From assembly GCF_027214025.1 (NCBI RefSeq), contig NZ_JAPWHB010000002.1:1-64000 (forward strand): DNA of 64,000 nucleotides. The letters run 5' to 3'. The notes below the pieces were generated by a model. The model was given only the letters and a program-made list of their open reading frames with translations, ran no database searches and had not been told where the DNA came from. The stretch is from Parahoeflea alexandrii. Lineage in GTDB: Bacteria > Pseudomonadota > Alphaproteobacteria > Rhizobiales > Rhizobiaceae. Made by a program: the position numbers and the translations under genes. Positions 25,298 through 34,451 of the stretch are shown here, piece by piece. Position 1 is the stretch's first letter; each line of letters opens with the position of its first letter.

Positions 25298-25500
25298 CTA
25301 TATCAATTTCCTCACAAGCAATGATGGCTTGTACCGCTTTCCGTCCCGTTTGAGACGTTTGATGAGTTCTGTCGCAATGGCCCCGCAGTAGTAATCTCGG
25401 ATATGTGGACAGGCTTGATGTAGCCGACAGCATAATCTTCGTCGCCAAACCGCTTGATGTTCTCCAATTCCCACTCGTCCATGTAGTTATCATCCATCAT
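25298..25500 (-). pseudogene. Small gene with an apparent one-base deletion
   Basis: From ATG 25500 (or 25497) the frame reads MMDDNYMDEWELENIKRFGD and continues sensibly to HISEITTAG. It then crosses a GGGG run near 25380-25384 and becomes poor (PLRQNSSNVSN). Adding one G gives AIATELIKRLKRDGKRYKPS ... KLI ending at a TAG (25298-25300), a continuous protein of about 67 residues. This suggests a frameshift; a programmed shift or chance is possible. Confidence 0.35.
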
Positions 25501-25761
25501 GACGATATCCTAGCTCAACGGAAGGTCCGACAGGGTGAAGGTCTGGAAGGACTAGTGGAGAATTTGGCCATGCCACTTTTGGCCATGCGGCAAAGAAAAC
25601 AGCAACGGCGACGCGCTTTGTCAACGCCAGCCTCAGCAGGAGAACCGGAAGGATATTCCGCCCACCTCCGCCGTTTGCCGCGGTGCCACAAATGCCCACA
25701 CATGGGCCCAAAGTGACCGTCGCGCATTCAGCGTGATGGGTCTTAACCCTAGCGGTAAACC

Positions 25762-28140
25762 TCAAACCCGCGGCCGATATCTCGACCGCAAAGCGATCCA
25801 CGCCTCGTTCGCCTTCCTGCCCGCCGCGCCGATCGCCGACGGTTCTGCCTTGAGCATCTCTAGAAGGCCCGTAAGCTCTGCTTCAACAAACATTGGGTGA
25901 ACACTGGCTTTGGTCATGATTTCAATGCAGGCACGCGCTTTCGACGGCTGACGGAGGGTCAGGACGTCTACGCGTAGTTCGTGGATCGCCTCGCAGAGTG
26001 ATACGATGTCATCGGAAAATCTTTGCGCCAGCCATCGGCAATCCGGATGCCCCATTGCAAGCGTCTGTGCCCGCTTTTCAGCGAGCAAATCGACCTTATT
26101 CTGGATCGCCTCAACAAGGGCCAAGCGAAGCCGATCCGTTTCCAGTTCCAGTTCAGCATGCCACTCGGACGAAAGAAGCCGTGAGGCATGCTCGCGGGTC
26201 CAACCAGCGCCAAGAAGTGCGCCAACCCCGCCTACTCCGCCGAGCACCAGAGCCCCCGGTGGACCGAAAACCAATAACCCAAGGAACTTTCCCGACAGCC
26301 CGCCTACAGTCGCCAGACCACCCTTGATGCTGCCATCCAGCACCACGGCGATAGGAAGGTCGGATAACGGCATTCTTCCCTGCCACCATCGATGCAAATT
26401 GCGGGCCGATGAAATTGCCATGGCGATATATGGGACATTGAGGTCGCCAAGGGCTTCCCCCGCCTCGAGCGAGGTCTTCATGACGAAGTCTGCTATTTCG
26501 CGATCAAAGCCATCTATGTAGAAGACCTTGGCGGCCCAAACCTCACCGCTGTCGATGACTGCTTCAGCCAGTTCACTGTTGGCGTAGACGGGCATGTCTG
26601 GATACTTAGCAAAATGCTCCCGCAACCCACTGACACCGAGCAAGCACTTGACCTGAAATGGGTGGCCGTCGACGAGAAGGTCGAAACCCGGATTGTTGGC
26701 TGTATCGGGGAAGCTAACGACATGGCCGTTCTCTACAAGCCGCGCAGCCACGATCTGCTCCGCCACATAGCCTCGAAGATTGTTTCCTGCCCCCGCAGCC
26801 GCAGTCGAAGCCATCGCGCCAATCCCGTCAGCGAACGCGCCGAACTGGAAGATGTCTCCGATGTCCGCCGATCTTGAGAAATCCGCGGCATTCAGGACGG
26901 CAGGATCGATTGAGACCGCGTTGTAAAGCATGTCGCCGGCCGTGATGCCCGCGACCGCTGCCACTTCCGCACCATCTCCTGTTCCCCGCGACAGAACTCC
27001 GTCAAGGAGGTGGCTCATGCGATCGCTTTGACCGGGGTCCGCACGATACTCTCCGGGAGCATCAGGAAGAGTGCCACCCGTTTCCTTGCCAATGGCTTTG
27101 ACCTTGCGGAGCGTTTCGTCCCTGAAGGCGTCGGGGAGCACTGTAAAGTCGGCATATGTCGCTGACCTGTAGTCGTTCAGAGCAATACGCAACCCATTCT
27201 GCTCGGCAGATAGACCGCGCAAGGCGAGTTGGACCGCAGCGAGGGAGGCCAGACGAGCGCCCTGGCCGCCCGTGACATGCCTGTTCGCAAAATAGACGCC
27301 GCCAGCAAGCACCGGAATGCTGAACCACGGATTTGCAGCCATAAAGAGAGTGGACACGACTGCCGGGCCGCTCATCAACGGCATGAACGCCGAAGCCTGG
27401 GCTGCGAGAATGTAGGCGCTGAAGCCCGCGAGATTCACTCCGAGGCCAACGCCGAATGCAGAACTGCCCGAAATAAACAGCGCGAGTACCGCCCTGTCGC
27501 CAGACTTCATCGCTGTGCGCATGGCATCGTCCCGCATCTCGGGAGATAGCTTTTCAATATGGTGGCGAACCCTTTGACCATGGATCAGTTTCTCTTCATC
27601 CGACAGGACATCGGATTTCACTGCTTCGGCGACGGCACGCGTAACCAGTTCCGCCTGGACGGCGACTAGGGAAGAGAACTCAACAGCCTGCCCACCGCGG
27701 ATCGACTTGAGCTTGCCCCATACGCGCTGAATTTTCGTCGGCGAGACCACGTCGCTATTTTCGTCGGCAGGTTTGGTCCCGGAGATCCCCGCTGCTTTGT
27801 GCGCCATAGCTGCGCCGTGCGCATTTGCAGTCCGCTTCGAGAGCGGAAGCACCGGGTCGAGTTGCAGGGCCTCCATCATCCGGAACCACAAGCGAATACG
27901 CAGGGTCCGATCAGGAACGCTAGAGGACAACATTTTATCAGCGGCGTTCTTCATCCGGCGGGCAAAAGCTGTCGCTTCGGTATCCGGACGACCGTTCTGG
28001 AGGCGGGCGAGGAGATCGGTGGCCTTATCTGCAGAGATCGCAAGCAGTGTGGTCTCTTCGAAGCTTGCCAGCAGATTGCAGAGATCACGTCGGTCCAGTG
28101 CGCCAAGGCCGGCGAGGATAGTCCATGGTGGTACGTACAA
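25762..28140 (-). CDS. Large protein with PD-(D/E)XK-like core and hydrophobic segments
   Basis: 792 residues from TTG 28140, chosen because AAAGGGG lies 5 bases upstream and the protein-like sequence (YVPPWTILAGLGALDRRDL) begins there; a GTG at 28296 would add 52 poorly structured residues. Layout: helical N-terminus, hydrophobic region (about 215-287), then LRGYVAEQIVAARLVENGH ... NNPGFDLLVDGHPFQVKCL (454-500). The last resembles a PD-(D/E)XK nuclease site (Glu461, Asp487, Gln496, Lys498). A Gly-rich hydrophobic stretch (LVFGPPGALVLGGVGG) and a helical C-terminus follow. I know no named family with this order. It could be a membrane-associated nuclease effector or an McrBC/Mrr-like restriction component. 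Confidence 0.72.
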   Translation of the reverse strand: MYVPPWTILAGLGALDRRDLCNLLASFEETTLLAISADKATDLLARLQNGRPDTEATAFARRMKNAADKMLSSSVPDRTLRIRLWFRMMEALQLDPVLPLSKRTANAHGAAMAHKAAGISGTKPADENSDVVSPTKIQRVWGKLKSIRGGQAVEFSSLVAVQAELVTRAVAEAVKSDVLSDEEKLIHGQRVRHHIEKLSPEMRDDAMRTAMKSGDRAVLALFISGSSAFGVGLGVNLAGFSAYILAAQASAFMPLMSGPAVVSTLFMAANPWFSIPVLAGGVYFANRHVTGGQGARLASLAAVQLALRGLSAEQNGLRIALNDYRSATYADFTVLPDAFRDETLRKVKAIGKETGGTLPDAPGEYRADPGQSDRMSHLLDGVLSRGTGDGAEVAAVAGITAGDMLYNAVSIDPAVLNAADFSRSADIGDIFQFGAFADGIGAMASTAAAGAGNNLRGYVAEQIVAARLVENGHVVSFPDTANNPGFDLLVDGHPFQVKCLLGVSGLREHFAKYPDMPVYANSELAEAVIDSGEVWAAKVFYIDGFDREIADFVMKTSLEAGEALGDLNVPYIAMAISSARNLHRWWQGRMPLSDLPIAVVLDGSIKGGLATVGGLSGKFLGLLVFGPPGALVLGGVGGVGALLGAGWTREHASRLLSSEWHAELELETDRLRLALVEAIQNKVDLLAEKRAQTLAMGHPDCRWLAQRFSDDIVSLCEAIHELRVDVLTLRQPSKARACIEIMTKASVHPMFVEAELTGLLEMLKAEPSAIGAAGRKANEAWIALRSRYRPRV

Positions 28141-28438
28141 ATCAGCCCCTTTGCTATCCGTGCAACTGCTTGACTGAATGCTAAAGAGAAGTCGAATTGT
28201 TTCGCTCCTGCCATGAAAAGCACAGCCAAGTCGGCGGAATTCAAAGGCGAAATCGTTTGAGCCTAATGAAAATTGGTCTGGAAGGATTAGGAGCACGCGG
28301 TACGCCGCGTGACTTGTTGGGAAGAAGTGGCGAGATCACACGCCATTCAAATTCAGTCAGATCGTAACGGCTCATCCAGCACCTTCAGTCGAGAGGTTGA
28401 ATCACGCCGAAGCAAATTTGGGAATTCCGTTTATGAGT

Positions 28439-28579
28439 TCACGGACTAATCAATTTCTTGACTAGAGAGCGCGCCAGAATGTTGACTGTCGTCGGCGGAT
28501 GCATGTTCGGGTCAGTGTCGTTGTGACGGTAGCGCTCTACAACATAGCCGTCGACGTTGTGAATTGCTTCTGTCAGTGA
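28439..28579 (-). pseudogene. Coding-like fragment near the tRNA
   Basis: One frame reads SLTEAIHNVDGYVVERYRHN, then DPNMHPPTTVNILARSLVKK, and stops at 28439-28441. It has no start codon and a stop directly upstream, so it looks like the C-terminal end of a lost gene. Family not recognised. Confidence 0.3.
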
Positions 28580-28633
28580 TCATCTGGCCGATTTGGACAC
28601 TCGTATCGTAGCTAGCACATTCCCAATAAAATC

Positions 28634-28673
28634 AAAGGCCTCGGACATCATTTGAAGATGTTCGAGGCCTTTT
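28634..28673. terminator. Strong bidirectional hairpin
   Basis: 16-base arms AAAGGCCTCGGACATC and GATGTTCGAGGCCTTT with one G-U pair and a 7-base loop, followed by TTTT on the plus strand and preceded by A-rich sequence. It acts as an intrinsic terminator, probably for tRNA-Pro transcription coming from the right. Confidence 0.7.
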
Positions 28674-28764
28674 GAATATTCATCAACAGTGGCGGTAACG
28701 GTGGCGGTAGTCTGTCGCCATTACCGTGTCCTTGAAAGTAAGCCTTATTACACAAGGGGTTGAT

Positions 28765-28841
<77 letters not shown>

Positions 28842-28922
28842 TTGCCTAAGGCGTGATCCGGATACACTGGAACGCCATGCCCCGCAACTCCAAATCGTCG
28901 CTTGCCCCGCCTTGCGGGCAAT

Positions 28923-29390
28923 TCATTTGCCAATCACCCGGTGGCGCACTTTGTCGCCTGCCGCAATGCCCCGCTTCGCAGCCGTTCCGCCATTCAATTC
29001 CAGCACATAGCGCACCGGCGCAACCGACGGGAGAATTGTTTCGGAAAAGGGTTCCGTATCCTCGGCGATCCTTGCGACCACGCCATCGGCATCGATGAAG
29101 ATCATGTCCAGCGGCAGCGGCGTGTTCTTCATCCACATCAGAACCTGCCGGGTCTGATCGAACCTGAACAGCATTCCATGATCGGCGGGCATGCTTTGCC
29201 GGTTCATCAGGCCACTGGCGCGGTCGTCCGCGGTCAGCGCCAGTTCAACCGAAAAGGCCACCGGCCCGTTTCGGGTCTCGATGACCAGCCGCTCGGAATC
29301 AGTCGGCAGCTGCGCGGCCATGCAAATGGCCGGAAAGACGAAGATCAGGATTGAAGCTATAAGGATCGCGACTTGCTTGAAGCTGCGCAT
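28923..29390 (-). CDS. DUF192 family periplasmic protein
   Basis: 155 residues with a signal peptide (MRSFKQVAILIASILIFVFP). The DUF192 core is plain: FSVELALTADDRASGLMNRQ, GMLFRF, MWMKNTPLPLDMIFID and RYVLELNGGTAAKRGI. The family is a small exported beta-barrel of uncertain function. It begins 7 bases after the stop of the cold-shock gene on the same strand, a pairing conserved in Rhizobiales, and lies next to the tRNA-Pro gene. Confidence 0.92.
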   Translation of the reverse strand: MRSFKQVAILIASILIFVFPAICMAAQLPTDSERLVIETRNGPVAFSVELALTADDRASGLMNRQSMPADHGMLFRFDQTRQVLMWMKNTPLPLDMIFIDADGVVARIAEDTEPFSETILPSVAPVRYVLELNGGTAAKRGIAAGDKVRHRVIGK

Positions 29391-29397
29391 GGCCCGG

Positions 29398-29973
29398 TCA
29401 GTGGGAATTGGGGATCGGCGAGTCGATATCCGGATGGATTTCCGCCGCCATCAGGCCCTTGTCGCCATCGCCGAAACGCACCAGCACCACCTGCCCCGGA
29501 CGCAGTTCGGCCAGGCCGTAGCGTCTGAGCGTCTCCATGTGAATGAAGATGTCTTCCGTCCCCTCGCCCCGGGTCAGGAAGCCAAAGCCCTTGGTGCGGT
29601 TGAACCACTTGACGATGGCCCGCTCCAGCCCGCTCGAAGGCTTGACCTGCACATGTGTGCGCACCGGCGGCAATTGCGACGGGTGAACTGCAGTGGAGGT
29701 ATCCATCGAGATGATTCTGAAGGTCTGGTAGCCGCGTTCCCGTTTCTGGATCTCGCAAACCACCCGGGTGCCTTCCAGAACGGTCTGGTAACCATCACGT
29801 CGCAGGCACGTCACATGCAGCAGCACGTCTTCCATCCCGTTGTCTGGAATGATGAAGCCGAAACCCTTGGCGACATCGAACCACTTAATGACCCCGGTGA
29901 TCTCCATGAGATCGACAGCGTCTCCAAGTGCTTCCGCATCAACCTGGTTCTTTTCTGAGGACCTTTCCCCCAT
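29398..29973 (-). CDS. Double cold-shock domain protein
   Basis: 191 residues with two CspA-like domains: [19 protein letters not shown] (about 27-45) and [19 protein letters not shown] (about 118-136). Each carries the RNP1 (KGFGF) and RNP2-like (VLLHV, IFIHM) motifs that bind single-stranded RNA or DNA. The double-domain form is typical of Rhizobiales. It is probably an RNA chaperone. It is followed 7 bases later by the DUF192 gene, so they form an operon. Confidence 0.93.
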   Translation of the reverse strand: MGERSSEKNQVDAEALGDAVDLMEITGVIKWFDVAKGFGFIIPDNGMEDVLLHVTCLRRDGYQTVLEGTRVVCEIQKRERGYQTFRIISMDTSTAVHPSQLPPVRTHVQVKPSSGLERAIVKWFNRTKGFGFLTRGEGTEDIFIHMETLRRYGLAELRPGQVVLVRFGDGDKGLMAAEIHPDIDSPIPNSH

Positions 29974-30163
29974 CCGGATGCCTCTCCAATACGCGCCACA
30001 AGCAAATGAAGTGATTCTCGTTCAAAACATTAACATTGTATTGCGAGGACAGCGCAAGCCCTGCAGGAAAACTTGTTCATTCATCCCCTTCTATCGGGCT
30101 ATCATTGCCTCCGGCACTTTTCCGCCTATCGTTAAGCCCAACAAGAATCATGAGGTAAAGCCA

Positions 30164-30604
30164 ATGCGTTATCTGCACACGATGGTCCGCGTCACCGATG
30201 TCGATGCATCGCTCGATTTCTACTGCAACAAATTGGGACTTTTGGAAATCCGGCGCCACGAGAGCGAGGCCGGCCGGTTCACCCTGATCTTTCTCGCCGC
30301 CCCCGAAGACAAGGAGCGGGCGCTTGCCGAGCAGGCGCCATTGCTCGAACTGACCTACAACTGGGACCCGCAGGAGTATGACGGCGGTCGCAATTTCGGA
30401 CACCTGGCGTACGTTGTCGACGACATTCACGAGCTTTGCCAGTCGCTGCTCGACAATGGCGTCACCATCAACCGTCCGCCCCGGGACGGTCACATGGCCT
30501 TTGTCCGTTCTCCGGACGGAATATCCATCGAACTCTTGCAGAAGGGCCAACCGCTTGAACCGGTCGAGCCCTGGCTGTCGATGAAAAACACAGGTTCCTG
30601 GTAG
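30164..30604 (+). CDS. gloA: Lactoylglutathione lyase (glyoxalase I)
   Basis: 146 residues from ATG 30164, with GAGG 9 bases upstream. The metal ligands of GloA are all in place: His5 (RYLHTMVRV), Glu62 (LLELTYNW), His80 (FGHLAY) and Glu123 (SIELLQ). It isomerises the hemithioacetal of methylglyoxal and glutathione to S-lactoylglutathione in the cytoplasm. Length is at the short end for the Ni-dependent bacterial form. It stands alone, divergent from the cold-shock operon. Confidence 0.95.
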   Translation: MRYLHTMVRVTDVDASLDFYCNKLGLLEIRRHESEAGRFTLIFLAAPEDKERALAEQAPLLELTYNWDPQEYDGGRNFGHLAYVVDDIHELCQSLLDNGVTINRPPRDGHMAFVRSPDGISIELLQKGQPLEPVEPWLSMKNTGSW

Positions 30605-30832
30605 GGTCTTTCGCAACCGGTCCGGACCATGCCGGACCGGATCTGCGAGGCGCAAGGCTCACGCAACGGACGTGACCTAACCTTCAGATAGGGCCATGCT
30701 TTTGCCTCATTTACCAAGCATCGCATGGATTTTGGCCAGTACGCCGAATTGCGTACTCAGGGCGTTGCCTTTGTTCGTTTACAAGGACGCCGCAAATGAG
30801 TAGGCATCCTTTCAGGACCTTCGGGTCTGCCG

Positions 30833-32032
30833 TTGCAAGATACCCGGGGGCTCCAGAGTTTGCAGATTGGCGGAAACAAAGCAGTCTACGGACGCAAGAC
30901 CACGCGGGCGTTGCTGTTGGCGGGTGTGGCGGCAATCCTCAGCGGATGCATATCAGCCGCGGATCCCGAGATGTTCGCAACCCAGGGATTCGCGCCCGGC
31001 GCCCCCGCCATGACCGATGGCAGCGTCGTCGTTGATCAGTCAACCGCAATGGCCGTGGGTGAACAGACCGCGACCGAAACCGCCGCGGGGATTCCGCTGC
31101 CGGTACCCTCCCCGAATGCATCCGATGCGCCTTCGCGTATGCCGGCTGTGGCACAGGGCGAGGTCGCATCAGGTCAGTCCGTCGTCATGGCCGATACCGC
31201 GGTCGATGCGCTGAACCGCGGCATCACCCAAAGCCAGCCAACCCAGCCGATCGCCAATCTCTATGGCGCAGCACCCGTTGCAGCCGACCTTGCGCTGCAG
31301 CAGAACACATCGCTTCAAGCAGAGCCAGCAGCTCAACCGGCCTCCGACAGCCTGACACAGGGCAACCCCGCGGATTCGGGTCTGACCGAAGTCCAGCCGC
31401 GGGTCCAGGAACTGGCGGTCGTCGCGCCGCCAAAGAAGAAATCGATTTTCGCGCGGATGTTCGCGCCGCAAAAGACAGCGGCAAGAAACGCGCCTGATGG
31501 AACCACAAAACGCCTGATCAAGCCAAAGGCCGCTCAGGTCACCGTTGCCTCGGCAGGCGGGAACGCGCTGCCCGGCGTCAAACTTGAGAGCATGTTCGGC
31601 GACGGGTCCGAAGACGCTTCGGGAGATTCCGATTCGGGCCAGATCCAACTCGCCTCGGCTGCCGGCCTGGCGCGCCTTGCACCCAACGGACTGCACCTGC
31701 AGACCGAAAAGGTCGAGGTCGCCTGCTTCAAGCCACAGCTTGTCCGTACGCTCAAGAGCATCGAGCGCCATTATGGCCGCCCGGTGGTGGTAACCTCCGG
31801 GTACCGGAGTCCGAAGCACAACCGGCGCGTCGGTGGCGCGTCCGGATCACGGCACACATCCTGTGAGGCCGCCGACATCCAGATCGAAGGCGTGTCGAAA
31901 TGGCAATTGGCGAAGTATCTTCGCTCCATGCCCGGCCGCGGTGGCGTCGGCACCTATTGCCACACGGAATCAGTCCACATCGACGTCGGAAACACCCGTG
32001 ACTGGAACTGGCGCTGCCGTCGCCGCAAGTAA
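30833..32032 (+). CDS. DUF882 / peptidase M15-like lipoprotein
   Basis: 399 residues from a TTG start; a lipobox-like LSGC (IL-SGC-IS) follows the signal segment, so it is probably a lipoprotein. The middle (about 50-270) is Ala/Gln/Pro-rich and low in structure. The C-terminal domain is M15 type: VTSGYRSPKHNRRVGG, SRHTSCEAADIQIEG and ESVHIDVG supply His/Asp/His zinc ligands. Relatives cut or bind peptidoglycan stem peptides. Its position with no close partner suggests single-gene regulation. The exact start is uncertain since no ATG fits. Confidence 0.85.
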   Translation: MQDTRGLQSLQIGGNKAVYGRKTTRALLLAGVAAILSGCISAADPEMFATQGFAPGAPAMTDGSVVVDQSTAMAVGEQTATETAAGIPLPVPSPNASDAPSRMPAVAQGEVASGQSVVMADTAVDALNRGITQSQPTQPIANLYGAAPVAADLALQQNTSLQAEPAAQPASDSLTQGNPADSGLTEVQPRVQELAVVAPPKKKSIFARMFAPQKTAARNAPDGTTKRLIKPKAAQVTVASAGGNALPGVKLESMFGDGSEDASGDSDSGQIQLASAAGLARLAPNGLHLQTEKVEVACFKPQLVRTLKSIERHYGRPVVVTSGYRSPKHNRRVGGASGSRHTSCEAADIQIEGVSKWQLAKYLRSMPGRGGVGTYCHTESVHIDVGNTRDWNWRCRRRK

Positions 32033-32186
32033 TCCCGCAACACCTTCCGCAGGGGTTTGCGCTGTTTCGGCAACGCGTTCCGGTGGCATCAAAACAATCT
32101 TCATCCGAATGTCATTTTTTTCTCCTCAACACCAATTATCCGCTTGCGGTCCTAAAGCGGTCTGATTATAAGACGCCACATCGCAC

Positions 32187-32261
32187 GCGCCCTTCGTCTA
32201 TCGGTTAGGACGCCAGATTTTCATTCTGGAAAGAGGGGTTCGACTCCCCTAGGGCGTGCCA
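32187..32261 (+). tRNA. tRNA-Glu (anticodon TTC)
   Basis: 75 bases with encoded CCA. The acceptor GCGCCCT pairs with AGGGCGT, the anticodon arm CCAGATTTTCATTCTGG carries TTC, and the T arm is GAGGGGTTCGACTCCCCT. A core-genome tRNA between the M15-like gene and recJ. Confidence 0.95.
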
Positions 32262-32457
32262 CCCACTTCAAGCACTTAGCTTGAATTCTTCATTCAAAAT
32301 CTGAAGTTCATGCAAGCCAGCGCCGCAGCGTTGGCGCCTCGGTCCGTGCGCTTTTTGCGTGGGCGAAATCCGCGGCTCCAAGGCATCCAAACATGCCGCG
32401 GAACAACTGCTCTGTGTGGATTTATGATGGTTTTCTGACGAGCCCGAAACTCGTCGC

Positions 32458-34257
32458 CTAGCGCGCCACAGCCGCGTCGATCACACGGATCTGAACCCGC
32501 CTGACGCCCTGCCAGTAATCGGCCGACAGCGAACCGGCGACGTGAAATGCCATTCCCCGTCCGCCAAGCAGCGTGGCCCCCATCTCGGTATCGGCGGCGC
32601 GGAATGCGATGCCGTTGAGTCGTCCGCCATCGGGACCGGCAAAGGCCAGCTTGATGTGATTTTGTCCGACAACGCGCGCATCCTTGAGCGTGTGTGCCGG
32701 CACCGCAAAAACCGGTTGCGGATGTCCGGCGCCGTAAGGACCGGCCCGTTCGATCATGTCGACCAGCTCGAGCGTTGCCCCCGAGGCCGAGATCGCGCCG
32801 TCAATTCTCAGCCGGTGCGCCAGGGTCAGACTGGCCACGGTCTCCGCGGCGTTTTCCTCGAAAAAGGCGCGCAGGTCGCCGAGGCGGCTTTGCTCGACCG
32901 TCAGCCCCGCCGCCATCGCATGGCCGCCGCCCTTGACCAGCAGCCCGGCTTCCACCGCCTTGCGCACCAGCCGGCCGATATCGACGCCCGGCACCGACCG
33001 GCCGGATCCGGTTCCCTTGCCATTGCCGTCAAAGGCGATCGCGAATGCCGGTCTCCGGTAGCGTTCCTTGAGCCTGGAGGCCAGCAGACCGACGACGCCG
33101 GGATGCCAGCCCTGCCGCTCGGTGACGATGACCGCAGGTCCGTCGCCGCTGGCCATTTCGATGGCCGCCTCCGCATCGGCTTCCGCCAGCATGGCCGCCT
33201 CGATCGCCTGCCGCTCGCGGTTCAGCTCTTCCAGCCGTTCGGCGATCGCCGCCGCCTCGTCTCGGTCCTCGAGCGTCAGCAGGCGGCTGCCAAGCGCCGC
33301 ATCGCCGATGCGTCCCCCGGCATTGATGCGCGGACCGATGAGAAAGCCCAGGTGATAGGGCGTGACGGGTCCATTGACGCCGGCGCGCTGGGCAAGCGCT
33401 GCCAGGCCGACATTGCCCATGCTGCGCGCCGCAAGCAGCCCCTTGACCACAAAGGCGCGGTTGAGCCCCTTGAGCGGCACCACGTCGCAGACCGTTGCCA
33501 GCGCAACCAGATCGAGACACGCCAACAGATCGAAGCCGGCGGCCCGGGCGTCGCCTTTCGTCCGCAACAGCCGCAGGGTACCTGCCAGCACCATGAACAC
33601 CACGCCGCAGGCGCACAGGTGCCCCAGGCCTGACAGATCGTCCTCGCGGTTGGGATTGACCAGAGCATGCGCCACAGGCAGCTCGCTCGCCACCTGGTGA
33701 TGATCGATCACCACCACGTCTATCCCCCGCCGGGCGGCCTCCTGGAGCGCATCGTGGCTGGTCGAGCCGCAGTCGACCGTAATGATCAGCTTCGCCCCCC
33801 GGTCTATCAACTCGCCGATGGCGGCAGGATTGGGCCCGTAGCCCTCGAAGATCCGGTCGGGAATATAGATCTCGCTTGCGACGCCAAAATGCCTCAGGAA
33901 CCGCTGCATCAGCGCCGAGGATGCGGCGCCGTCGACATCGTAGTCGCCAAAGATCGCCACCCGCTCGCCGCGCGAGATCGCAAACGCGATACGGTCGGCC
34001 GCCTTGTCGCAATCGGTCAGCTTTGAAGGATCGGGCATCAGCGACTTGATCGTCGGATCGAGAAACGCCCGGGCATCCCCTATGGCCACGTCGCGGCCCG
34101 CCAGCACGCGGGCGATGACATCCGGCAGTCCGGTCATCTGCGCGATCGAGATGGCCTTGTTCTCGCCCGCCATGTCCAGCCGGGACACCCATTTCTGGCC
34201 GGACAGCGACTCCTCCACCCCAAGAAATGCCCGGTCCGATGCGCCGTTGCCCGTCAT
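32458..34257 (-). CDS. recJ: Single-stranded-DNA-specific exonuclease RecJ
   Basis: 599 residues from ATG 34257. The DHH/DHHA1 phosphoesterase signatures are present: AIFGDYDVDGAASSAL, LIITVDCGSTS, VVIDHHQVA and the DHHA1 GGGHAMAAGLTVE. It degrades single-stranded DNA 5' to 3' in RecF-pathway recombination and mismatch repair. It forms the end of the leftward run aminotransferase, hom, glpX, recJ, conserved in Rhizobiales. Confidence 0.96.
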   Translation of the reverse strand: MTGNGASDRAFLGVEESLSGQKWVSRLDMAGENKAISIAQMTGLPDVIARVLAGRDVAIGDARAFLDPTIKSLMPDPSKLTDCDKAADRIAFAISRGERVAIFGDYDVDGAASSALMQRFLRHFGVASEIYIPDRIFEGYGPNPAAIGELIDRGAKLIITVDCGSTSHDALQEAARRGIDVVVIDHHQVASELPVAHALVNPNREDDLSGLGHLCACGVVFMVLAGTLRLLRTKGDARAAGFDLLACLDLVALATVCDVVPLKGLNRAFVVKGLLAARSMGNVGLAALAQRAGVNGPVTPYHLGFLIGPRINAGGRIGDAALGSRLLTLEDRDEAAAIAERLEELNRERQAIEAAMLAEADAEAAIEMASGDGPAVIVTERQGWHPGVVGLLASRLKERYRRPAFAIAFDGNGKGTGSGRSVPGVDIGRLVRKAVEAGLLVKGGGHAMAAGLTVEQSRLGDLRAFFEENAAETVASLTLAHRLRIDGAISASGATLELVDMIERAGPYGAGHPQPVFAVPAHTLKDARVVGQNHIKLAFAGPDGGRLNGIAFRAADTEMGATLLGGRGMAFHVAGSLSADYWQGVRRVQIRVIDAAVAR

Positions 34258-34451
34258 CCACTCACCAACCTGTTGCAAGAGCACCGCGCTGGCGACGCCT
34301 TCAGAGACTGCTCATAGCGCAAACCGCCCGGCGCAGCAAAGCGCAGACACGGATCCCTTGAAGGCAGAGCAAGAACGAGACCGCCCCGGCTTCCGGGGAA
34401 GTCGGGGCGAGCGGAAATTCACGATCGGACAATGGCCGGCAGGCCGAAGAT

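Larger units (their letters stand above)
28141..28764. other. Island-core junction region beside tRNA-Pro
   Basis: About 620 bases with no intact gene. It contains a short coding-like fragment (28439-28579), a strong hairpin (28634-28673) and a direct repeat GTGGCGGTA-ACG-GTGGCGGTA around 28689-28709. The repeat sits close to the 3' end of the tRNA gene where an integrated element would end. No integrase gene is visible. Confidence 0.45.

Noticed and set aside
25490-25801. A 103-codon minus-strand frame next to the large nuclease-like gene
   Set aside because: Overlaps the 3' end of the 792-residue gene and lacks any motif or ribosome site; composition looks like non-coding GC-rich DNA.
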